From JAQUOA01 sp037443785 (GTDB taxonomy: Bacteria > Bacteroidota > Ignavibacteria > UBA10030 > UBA8401), in contig JBBINR010000039.1 of assembly GCA_037443785.1 (NCBI GenBank), positions 1-31,724 on the forward strand: a stretch of 31,724 bases of DNA, read 5' to 3'. The position numbers and the translations under genes were made by a program. Shown here piece after piece: positions 16,139 through 24,069 of this stretch. Every line of letters starts with the position of its first letter. Within the stretch, counting starts at the first letter, position 1. The notes under the pieces were generated by a model. The model was not told where the DNA came from. It made no database searches and was given only the letters and a program-made list of their open reading frames with translations.

Positions 16139-17370
16139 CGCACGCCTCCGCGTCCTTGAATTGCTGAGACCGGCTTGATTTTTCTAATGAAAAACAAAGG
16201 GTACAGCGATGTGACCAATGCGATAGAAAGAACAACAAGTGTTTGTGTTACAAAAATTTTTGGTTCGAGCATAACGGGAACAATCGGTTCCAATCCCCAC
16301 GCAAGGTATGCTTTTGCCAGATCACCCGTCACGTGAACAGGATTGCGGCTGTAATAAAAAATAATCGGGAAAGCGCCGATCATTCCTGAGATAGCGCCGA
16401 TCAGCGAAACGATAATCGCTTCGATTGTCGTGACCAGAAGCAGTCGTCCGCGTTTCATTCCCAATGCAATCAACAATCCGAATTCGCGCGTGCGTTCGAT
16501 CGCCATCATCATCACCGTCCCGAACACGCCGAAACCGATTACAACGTAAAGGATTGTCAGCATCAACAGTCCGCTGGCACTGTCGGCTTCAATCGCTTGT
16601 ACAAGTTCCGGCGTCATCTGTTCCCAATTCATGACAACAAGATTTGGATCGAGCTTTGCAGCAATATCTTCCTGGATCGATTTCATGTTGTTTGCGTTGT
16701 CAACCATCAAAACGATTGATGTCAGACGATTCGTGATATTGAACAATGTTTGTGCTTTCGGCAATGCAACAAATGCCATGGCATTATTCAATTGCGGGAT
16801 AGGAAAGCGAACGATTCCTTCAATGATTAATTGATCTGCCGCTGTCACTCCTTGATATCCTTGCCCGAACACGATCAGTGTGTCACCGACATTCACCAGC
16901 AATCGTTCCGCAAGTCCTTCGCCGATCATGATTCCTTGGGAGGAATCGTTAAGATAATTTCCTTTCACAAGGCGTTTTTTCAATCCAGTCATTTTATTTT
17001 CCATTTCCGCATCAATTCCGGTAATCGGCACAATGCGGGTTTCTAATTGATGCGAAATCAATGCGACGGATTCAATACGCGGATTGATTGTCGTGATGTG
17101 CGGATGATGTTTGATGAGTGATAGAAGAGAATCGGTTGGTTCAAAACTTTCATCAAAGGAACGATCCTCCCAATATCCTTTCCCTTGAATCTGCAAGTAT
17201 CCGGTGTAGAACGAAACGCTTGTTTCGACCATATAGTCGTATGAGCCGAGCTGCAGCGATCTCATCATCAACGCCAGCATTATTGCAAAAAAAATTGACG
17301 ATGCAGCCAGCACTGTGCGTCGTTTATTGCGCCAGAGGTTGCGCCAGGCGAATGTGAAATAATATTTCAT
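16135..17370 (-). CDS. FtsX-family ABC permease (LolC/E-like), subunit B
   Basis: The 411-residue protein beginning MKYYFTFAWRNLWRNKRRTV has the same 1+3 membrane plan as its neighbour. TM1 is about 20-38, the periplasmic domain about 40-250, and the FtsX domain about 255-405 includes GTVMMMAIERTREFGLLIAL and VTSLYPLFFIRKIKPVSAIQ. It differs enough from the other permease to suggest a heterodimer. A GTG at 17385 would add five residues; the ATG at 17370 is preferred because related permeases start at (M)xxxxxxAWRNxWRNxxR. It follows the LolA-like gene by about 61 bp and overlaps the next permease by 4 bases. Confidence 0.92.
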   Translation of the reverse strand: MKYYFTFAWRNLWRNKRRTVLAASSIFFAIMLALMMRSLQLGSYDYMVETSVSFYTGYLQIQGKGYWEDRSFDESFEPTDSLLSLIKHHPHITTINPRIESVALISHQLETRIVPITGIDAEMENKMTGLKKRLVKGNYLNDSSQGIMIGEGLAERLLVNVGDTLIVFGQGYQGVTAADQLIIEGIVRFPIPQLNNAMAFVALPKAQTLFNITNRLTSIVLMVDNANNMKSIQEDIAAKLDPNLVVMNWEQMTPELVQAIEADSASGLLMLTILYVVIGFGVFGTVMMMAIERTREFGLLIALGMKRGRLLLVTTIEAIIVSLIGAISGMIGAFPIIFYYSRNPVHVTGDLAKAYLAWGLEPIVPVMLEPKIFVTQTLVVLSIALVTSLYPLFFIRKIKPVSAIQGRGGVR

Positions 17371-17431
17371 AAAATTTTTAAGCACTACATCCGAAATCCT
17401 AAACTCTGCTGCGGTGACCTTTGTTTAGAAT

Positions 17432-18178
17432 TTATTTTACCCTACTCATATTCTGTATCGAAAAAAAATCCGGCGTAATGTCGATATCAAAATCCAATTC
17501 CTTGGTTTCGAAACTCGTTTTATTGCCCGGCTTATTGTGCGGGATCATTTCGGAATAGGAAGGAAGCAGATGTCCGTCGAACATTTTTGGCTTGCTGCCC
17601 ACCATTGTTCGCACGAGCACGCCGTCCTCATCGTAAAATTCTTCTTTCAACTGCATATATTCTTTTTTGGAGATCCACGTGATGATCTTTCCCCACACAA
17701 CTCCCGCTTCGGGTTTTGGTATCAATTCAATTTTATAGCAATTGTATCCTTCGCATTGTTCTTCACCTAGAAGTTTGTGGTCGTAATCTTTAATGACGGA
17801 AGACTGCCGCACAAGGTCGTCATTGGTAAAATCGGATCCCATCCACGATGCGAGCATCATTGAAGGAGGAATCTTGATCGTTTTTTGTACTGTCGGAATC
17901 CAATTCCATACTTCGGTTTTTCGTTTTAAAGTGACCGAACCTTTATCGCGTGCCGGTTCAGTGATATAGACAATGGAATAATCCGGCTCGATGGACCATG
18001 CTTTCATCGAGACACTACGCGTCCATGTCGGCTTGGTGATCGTCATCGTGATGACGGAGTACGTTTTCTTTCCGTACATCAAGTCGATAGCTTTTTGAAG
18101 AATTTCTTTTGCGGTTTGAGCTGATGAAATGGAGGCGAGATTAATCAGGCAAAAGATGAAAAATGTTTTCATATTCAT
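17432..18178 (-). CDS. LolA-like outer-membrane lipoprotein-sorting family protein
   Basis: This 248-residue periplasmic protein has a signal peptide (1-20, ending ISSAQ). The mature part fits the LolA-like (PF17131-type) 'outer membrane lipoprotein-sorting protein' family: AKEILQKAIDLMYGKKTYSV, then ITEPARDKGSVTLKR, then VWNWIPTVQKTIKIPPSMML and SWMGSDFTNDDLVR. The C-terminal half includes GYNCYKIELIPKP and DIDITPDFFSIQNM. LolA-fold proteins form a half-open beta-barrel that holds acyl chains, so it could carry a lipoprotein or lipid between membranes. It is the first gene of a five-gene operon with two FtsX permeases, an ATPase and an outer-membrane barrel. It is not classical LolA, and its cargo is unknown. 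M3 (18172) is an alternative start. Confidence 0.9.
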   Translation of the reverse strand: MNMKTFFIFCLINLASISSAQTAKEILQKAIDLMYGKKTYSVITMTITKPTWTRSVSMKAWSIEPDYSIVYITEPARDKGSVTLKRKTEVWNWIPTVQKTIKIPPSMMLASWMGSDFTNDDLVRQSSVIKDYDHKLLGEEQCEGYNCYKIELIPKPEAGVVWGKIITWISKKEYMQLKEEFYDEDGVLVRTMVGSKPKMFDGHLLPSYSEMIPHNKPGNKTSFETKELDFDIDITPDFFSIQNMSRVK

Positions 18179-18212
18179 CCGATGGGTATGATAAGGAAGT
18201 TACTGTAGATAT

Positions 18213-18229
18213 GGTAAAAACATTTTACC
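18213..18229. promoter_or_regulatory. Palindromic operator-like site in the divergent region
   Basis: GGTAAAA-ACA-TTTTACC is a perfect 7+3+7 inverted repeat, 35 bp upstream of the LolA-like start and 159 bp upstream of the A2M gene. A half-site with the same right flank, TTTTACCTG, recurs at 18274-18282. Between them GCAGG (18245-18249) and CCTGC (18256-18260) form another inverted pair. The symmetry suggests a dimeric regulator site shared by two divergent operons; no regulator is identified. Confidence 0.35.
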
Positions 18230-18387
18230 TGAACAGCAAGGAATGCAGGTAGATTCCTGCCGCGCTATAGTCTCTTTTACCTGTGATTTCATTACACGGA
18301 CCGTTTTCATGTATTGCGTTTCGCATTTTTTCTCCCTAACATTTCGCACAAAACTCACTGATATCCATAACGTCAACGGTACATCAT

Positions 18388-21300
18388 ATGCCTCCCCAAA
18401 AATTTTTTGTTCTTCTTATCGCCGGGTTCTTTACTCTGGCGCTTGCACAACAAAAAGACCTTCGTGTGATCACAATGACGCCGAACGGTGAATTAACGTC
18501 TCTTTCTCAGGCACAACAAATTGTCGTCACATTCAGCGAACCGATGGTGGCGCTGCAGGCTGTTCCAATCGGTGAAGGATCCGGGCCGTTGGTCATTGAA
18601 CCAAAAGCAAAAGGAAAATTCCGCTGGCTAGGAACGTCGACACTCGAATTTACTCCTGAAAAGCCTTTGCCGTTTGCAACACCATTTTTGGTAAAAATTC
18701 CTCAGGGAACAAAATCAATTTCAGGAAAAATTCTTCAACAGGATTTTATTTGGAATTTTTCGACACCGCGTCCCGTCATTATTTCATCTGATCCGGGAAG
18801 CGGACAAACCCACGTCGATACAAGCCGTTCCATTATCCTCACTTTCAATCAACCTGTCGATCCGCAGGTTGTATCGAAAAGTACTTCAATCTCAATTGAT
18901 CGGCACGATGGAAAAATGATCTATCCGCAATTTACCGCACAACGACCCGCCGCAATAGATAATATTGCCAATCCGGAACGGACTGTGGTTCTCAAATCGA
19001 ATGTTTCGTTTGGCATGGCGGCGACCGTAAAAGTAACAGTGAAAGGAGATGTAAAGGGAATCGAAGGGTCGATGACGATGAGTTCATCGTTTGTCGCTGA
19101 GTTCTCAACTTTTGGTGAACTAAAATTTATAGGACTGACGCCTGGGCCGATCTACCCGCAAACAGGTATTACGTTGCTGTTCACGAACGGCGTTACACCG
19201 AAAGATGTCATGAATCATCTTTCATTTTCTCCGCCAATGACGACACGGGAAGAATATTATGAAAATACCTATCCGTCAACGGAGATTTACATTTCGCTTC
19301 CGCTGCTTCCGGATTCAACGTACTCCGGCACGATCAAAGCAGGCTTGAAAGATCAATATGGAAATATTCTTCGCAACGACGTCACCTTTTCTTTCAAGGT
19401 TCAGTCCTATCTTCCTTTTGTGCGAATTCGAACCGGACTTGGAGTACTTGAAGGATATGAATCGCATAAATTCCCGCTGACGACGATGAATGTTGATTCG
19501 GTGAGAATTCAGATGGGAGAAGTAAATCCCGATCGTATTGTTCCGCTGATGCACAAGCTGAGCTGGTATTACTATGACCGGCTTGCCATCGAAGAGGGGC
19601 TATTGCTTTCTCCATCATCGTTGAGCGAAGAAGCAAAGCAGTTCACAAAGAATAAAATCTTTAGGACAAATTCGAAACGGAATGTTGTCGCGGTCCGTCC
19701 ATTGAATCTTGACGATGTATTAGGAAAGAAACAACGAGGTGTTGTTCTTGTGCAGATTGATGACTTGAATAAAGGAAATAATGCCTATTTGAAAGCGCTC
19801 GTGCAGGTGACGAACTTCGGCATTACGGCAAAATTTTCCCCTGAATCAAACTTAATTTGGGTGACAAATTTAAAAGATGCATCACCAGTTGCCAATGCGT
19901 CGGTTGAGATTCGTAATGACAGCAATACAGTGGTATGGACCGGGACCACGGACAGCAAAGGATTGGTCAAGACGCCGGGATGGGGAAAATTGGATTTCCA
20001 TTCACAACGGCGTGCGTATAATAATGGAGATGAGGAAGAGTTCGAAGAAGATCCAAATAATCCCCGTCAATGGGTGATCGTCAAAAAAGGAGATGAAATC
20101 GCGTACACTTCCTCCGATTGGAATGAAGGAATTCAAATGTGGCGGTTCGATATCAATCAGGATTGGTATCCTCAGCCCGAAAAAATTGAAGGGGTGATCT
20201 TCACCGACCGCGGATTGTATAAAGCAGGCGAAGGAGTGGATATCAAAGGAATCGTCCGCCTGCGCTCTGAAAGCACTTGGAAAGTTGCTCCAACGGCAAA
20301 AACTCGATTGAGAATCCGCAACTCACGGGGAGAAGAAATTTTCAACGAGGTGCAAAAACTTTCTCCATTCGGATCGTTTGCCGTTAATCTTCAATTGAAA
20401 CCGACGGCGCCGCTCGGCTATTACAGTATGTCATTGGAGGCGGCAAAAAAAGTGAACGGGCAGGAGCAATGGCCGTCGATACAATATGCGACATTTCGCG
20501 TGGAGGCGTTTCGCGCGGCAGAATTTGACGTGACGGCAAAATTCAACAAAGAAGAATACATCATCGGTGATTCGATCAGTGGGTTTTTCAATGCGAAATA
20601 TTTATATGGTGCACCGATGAAAAATGAATCGCTCAAATGGCGGCTTGGTGCATCGCGTGCTTCTTTTGAACCGCAGGGATTCGAAAGCTACTCCTTCGGA
20701 AGAATGGACTGGTTGACGCGGTATCAAACGGATTTTTACGGACGTACGCTGCAGGAACAAGAAAACCGCCTGGATGAATTTGGTTCATTTCCGGTACGCT
20801 CACGCATTGGTGTTGGAGAATTGCAGGGAACAATTTCACTTATGCTTGAAGGAGATGTCACGTCGCCGTCGCGTCAAACGCTTTCGGGTCGTACTTCGGT
20901 TATTGTGCATGGCGGAGAATTTTATATAGGTGTCCGCCCGTCATCAATATTCGTGAAGAGCGATTCAGCAATGTCATTTTCGCTGGTTGCCGTCACCCCG
21001 CAGGGGAAAATGGTTCCGGATCAGCAATTGTCGATAAAAATTTTCCAGCGTGTCTGGCATTCCGTGCGCAAAGCGGAAACAGGCGGACGGTATGCATGGT
21101 ATTCAACATCGTTCGATTCATTGGTTGATACCACAACAATGACAACGTCGGTCAAAGCGATAACAAAAACTTTTATTCCGAACGATCCGGGATTCTATTA
21201 TATCGAAGTAAGCGGAAAAGATCCGCGCGGAAACCAATTGGTGACACATACGTACTTTTATGCGAGCGGCAGCGGCTATGTTGCGTGGGAACGGACGAAT

Positions 21301-24051
21301 GACGACCGCATCGACCTTATTGCAAACAAACAGGCGTTTCAACCGGGCGAAACGGCTAGCATTATCGTGAAGAATCCGTACGAATCAGCGACGGCCCTTG
21401 TCACGATTGAGCGGGAAGGGATCATAAAGCATTTTACTGCAATACTTATTGGGAGTGCACCGCAGATCGATATTCCGATAACGGGCGAATATCTGCCCAA
21501 CATTTTTGTTTCTGTTATTCTGCTGCAAGGACGAACGGCACGTCCGACTGGAAAAGAAGAGACAGACGCCGGCCGGCCGTCTTTTAAAGTCGGGTACGTT
21601 GCACTTTCGGTAAATCCAAAACAGAAAAAATTATTTGTTACCGCTACGCCGGATAAAAAGGAATATCGTCCCGGCGATACGGTAGAAGTAAAAATACAAG
21701 TCAAAGATCAGAATGGAAAATCCAAGCGATCTGAAATTGTGATGAGTGTTGCGGATCTTGGTGTGTTGAATCTAATCAACTACAGAATTCCCGATCCGTT
21801 CAACGAATTTTACCGTGAACGCGGGTTGGCTGTCGTGACGACCGAAACACGAATGCACATCATCGAACAAAGAAATTATGACGAGAAAGGCCAGGAAGTT
21901 GGCGGCGGCGGTGCCGCACGCGCCGATGACATGGGATTGGATGCAGACGGTATTCGAAAAGATTTCCGTCCTTCGGCGTACTGGAATCCTTCTATTATAA
22001 CCGATAACAACGGGAAAGCCGCCGTGCGATTCAAGCTTCCTGATAATCTCACGGCGTTCGAGATTATGGCGGTTGCCCACACGCTTGAATCTGATTTCGG
22101 ATACGGAGAAAACTCATTCGTCGTCAATAAACCGTTGCTGCTACAGCCGTCGCTTCCACGTTTTGTGCGGGTTGGCGATAAATTCAAGAGCGGTGTTGTG
22201 GTTATGAATTATTCCGATACGAAAAAAACCATTACGCTGCGCACGAATGTTTCGGGATTGCAATGGAGCAGCGAGGATTCGCTGACAACACACACGCTTG
22301 AACCCGGACAGGCGAAAGAAGTGCTCTTTACATTTTTCGCCGAGAAGATCGGCAACGCAAAATTTGTTTTCCGCGCTCGAAGTGATTCGGCGAGCGATGG
22401 ACTGCAATGGACTATTCCGGTGAATGCTCCGCGTTTGAGGGAATCAGTGGCATTATTTGAATCAATGACCGATCCATCCGTTGATGAGCAGATCATTCCT
22501 TTGAAAGATGCATTTCAGGATATCGGTGAATTGGAATTCACCGCGTCATCCACCGCAATGGTCGGGCTCTCCGGCGGGATTTCTTATCTCTTTCATTATC
22601 CGTACGGATGTCTAGAGCAGCGCGCATCAGCTGTCCTTCCGATGATCCTTGCGAAAGATTTGGTCGACGCATTTAAATTTGATGTGCTGAAAGGCAAGGA
22701 GTACCGCTCGGTCGTGTCGAAAATCGTCGATGAAATTCCTCTCTTCCAAAAACCAAGCGGAGGGTTTTCGTACTGGAAGAATGAATGGAGAACTTGGTCG
22801 TATGTTTCTGTGTATGCAATGTTCACATTGACGGAAGCGAAGAAGAACGGATATCAGGTTGACAATAATTCGTACGAAAACGGAATTGCGTACATCAAAA
22901 GGGTGCTGCGCGGAGAAGAACGGAATGATGACTATACAAAATACGAATGGCAGTGCACAAGGGCGTTCATTCTCTATACGCTTGCACTTGCGAACCGTCC
23001 GGAATTTGGCTACATGGAAAATCTTTATAATGAGCGTGATGATATGCCGTTGTTTGCCAAGGCGTATCTGCTGAAAGCGCTGTACGTTTCCAAGGGAAAC
23101 CAAACCATGCAGGACGAACTGGCGAGGGGGTTGTGGAATATGGTGAAAATCGCTTCGACCACCGCTCATTTTGAAGAGCCGAATGAAAATAAATTGTGGT
23201 GGTGTTTCAGTTCCACCGCCCGCACCACGGCGTTGGTACTGCAAGCGCTCGTTGAAACTCAACCTGAAAATAATATTTCCCCAAAAGTTGTCCGATGGTT
23301 GATTGATCAGCAGAAAGCCGGTCACTGGCGGACGACACAGGAAAATCTCTATGTTGTTGATGCGCTGGCAACCTATCTGCGAGCATATGAAAAGGAAGAA
23401 CCAAATTTCCGTTCGACAATTATGCTCGAAGGAAAATCCATTCTGAATGAATTTTTTAAAGGACGCACATTCACTGTCGTAAAATCCGTCGTTCCTTTTT
23501 CCGAACTTACACTCGGTAAGACATATCCAGTAAAGATTTCAAAGGATGGTGCCGGCAGATTATATTACGGCATGCGTATGAATTATTATCCGAAAGGTGA
23601 AACACTGCCGAAAGAGGAAGGCTTGTCCGTCGTAAAGGCGATTGAAACATTGGACGGAAAAAAAATCGAATCGTACGTTCCCGGAATGATCGTCAAAGTT
23701 ACGATTACGGTTTCCAGCAGGCAGGATAGGCACTTCGTTGTTGTGGATGATCCTGTTCCTGCGGGATTTGAAGTTGTCAACACATCGTTCGAGACGACAG
23801 CGTCGAATCTGGGACAAAATGAAGGGGAGAACGATTCACACTGGTACTGGCAGGCCTTCAATCATGTAGAAAAATTGGATGATCGTGTACTGTTGTTTTC
23901 GGATTATTTCTCCGTCGGCACGCACTCGTATAGTTACCTTGCACAGGTTACCCGCAGCGGAATATATCAGCTTCCGGCGACACGTGCGGAAGGAATGTAC
24001 GAACCGGAGGTATTCGGTCAGACAGGCTCTGGAAATATAACGGTGAAGTAA
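18388..24051 (+). CDS. Bacterial alpha-2-macroglobulin family protein (YfhM-like)
   Basis: This 1887-residue exported protein has a signal peptide at 1-21 (FFTLALAQQ). Ig-like/MG-type beta domains follow, first at about 25-130 and 130-240 (FNQPVDP), with a long series of MG domains to about residue 1150. A Gly-rich stretch (GGGGAARADD, from residue 1172) probably marks the bait region. The A2M domain begins at DFRPSAYWNPSIITDNNGKA, near 1192. The thioester motif YPYGCLEQ places Cys1408 and Gln1411, so a reactive thioester is expected. An alpha-toroid thioester domain and terminal beta domains follow. Such proteins trap attacking proteases in the periplasm. No lipobox Cys is seen, unlike lipidated E. 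coli YfhM, so it is predicted soluble. The next gene is PBP1C, 15 bp downstream, matching the known A2M-PBP1C linkage. Confidence 0.95.
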   Translation: MPPQKFFVLLIAGFFTLALAQQKDLRVITMTPNGELTSLSQAQQIVVTFSEPMVALQAVPIGEGSGPLVIEPKAKGKFRWLGTSTLEFTPEKPLPFATPFLVKIPQGTKSISGKILQQDFIWNFSTPRPVIISSDPGSGQTHVDTSRSIILTFNQPVDPQVVSKSTSISIDRHDGKMIYPQFTAQRPAAIDNIANPERTVVLKSNVSFGMAATVKVTVKGDVKGIEGSMTMSSSFVAEFSTFGELKFIGLTPGPIYPQTGITLLFTNGVTPKDVMNHLSFSPPMTTREEYYENTYPSTEIYISLPLLPDSTYSGTIKAGLKDQYGNILRNDVTFSFKVQSYLPFVRIRTGLGVLEGYESHKFPLTTMNVDSVRIQMGEVNPDRIVPLMHKLSWYYYDRLAIEEGLLLSPSSLSEEAKQFTKNKIFRTNSKRNVVAVRPLNLDDVLGKKQRGVVLVQIDDLNKGNNAYLKALVQVTNFGITAKFSPESNLIWVTNLKDASPVANASVEIRNDSNTVVWTGTTDSKGLVKTPGWGKLDFHSQRRAYNNGDEEEFEEDPNNPRQWVIVKKGDEIAYTSSDWNEGIQMWRFDINQDWYPQPEKIEGVIFTDRGLYKAGEGVDIKGIVRLRSESTWKVAPTAKTRLRIRNSRGEEIFNEVQKLSPFGSFAVNLQLKPTAPLGYYSMSLEAAKKVNGQEQWPSIQYATFRVEAFRAAEFDVTAKFNKEEYIIGDSISGFFNAKYLYGAPMKNESLKWRLGASRASFEPQGFESYSFGRMDWLTRYQTDFYGRTLQEQENRLDEFGSFPVRSRIGVGELQGTISLMLEGDVTSPSRQTLSGRTSVIVHGGEFYIGVRPSSIFVKSDSAMSFSLVAVTPQGKMVPDQQLSIKIFQRVWHSVRKAETGGRYAWYSTSFDSLVDTTTMTTSVKAITKTFIPNDPGFYYIEVSGKDPRGNQLVTHTYFYASGSGYVAWERTNDDRIDLIANKQAFQPGETASIIVKNPYESATALVTIEREGIIKHFTAILIGSAPQIDIPITGEYLPNIFVSVILLQGRTARPTGKEETDAGRPSFKVGYVALSVNPKQKKLFVTATPDKKEYRPGDTVEVKIQVKDQNGKSKRSEIVMSVADLGVLNLINYRIPDPFNEFYRERGLAVVTTETRMHIIEQRNYDEKGQEVGGGGAARADDMGLDADGIRKDFRPSAYWNPSIITDNNGKAAVRFKLPDNLTAFEIMAVAHTLESDFGYGENSFVVNKPLLLQPSLPRFVRVGDKFKSGVVVMNYSDTKKTITLRTNVSGLQWSSEDSLTTHTLEPGQAKEVLFTFFAEKIGNAKFVFRARSDSASDGLQWTIPVNAPRLRESVALFESMTDPSVDEQIIPLKDAFQDIGELEFTASSTAMVGLSGGISYLFHYPYGCLEQRASAVLPMILAKDLVDAFKFDVLKGKEYRSVVSKIVDEIPLFQKPSGGFSYWKNEWRTWSYVSVYAMFTLTEAKKNGYQVDNNSYENGIAYIKRVLRGEERNDDYTKYEWQCTRAFILYTLALANRPEFGYMENLYNERDDMPLFAKAYLLKALYVSKGNQTMQDELARGLWNMVKIASTTAHFEEPNENKLWWCFSSTARTTALVLQALVETQPENNISPKVVRWLIDQQKAGHWRTTQENLYVVDALATYLRAYEKEEPNFRSTIMLEGKSILNEFFKGRTFTVVKSVVPFSELTLGKTYPVKISKDGAGRLYYGMRMNYYPKGETLPKEEGLSVVKAIETLDGKKIESYVPGMIVKVTITVSSRQDRHFVVVDDPVPAGFEVVNTSFETTASNLGQNEGENDSHWYWQAFNHVEKLDDRVLLFSDYFSVGTHSYSYLAQVTRSGIYQLPATRAEGMYEPEVFGQTGSGNITVK

Positions 24052-24069
24052 CAGGAAGATGATCGTGTG

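Noticed and set aside
18243..18491. 82-codon plus-strand open frame before A2M
   Set aside because: It overlaps the A2M signal peptide in another frame, has no ribosome binding site and a Cys/Thr-rich nonsense-like composition.
22627..23325. 232-codon minus-strand open frame
   Set aside because: It lies fully antisense to the thioester domain of the A2M gene and its composition (rich in Arg, Phe and His) is typical of a shadow frame.
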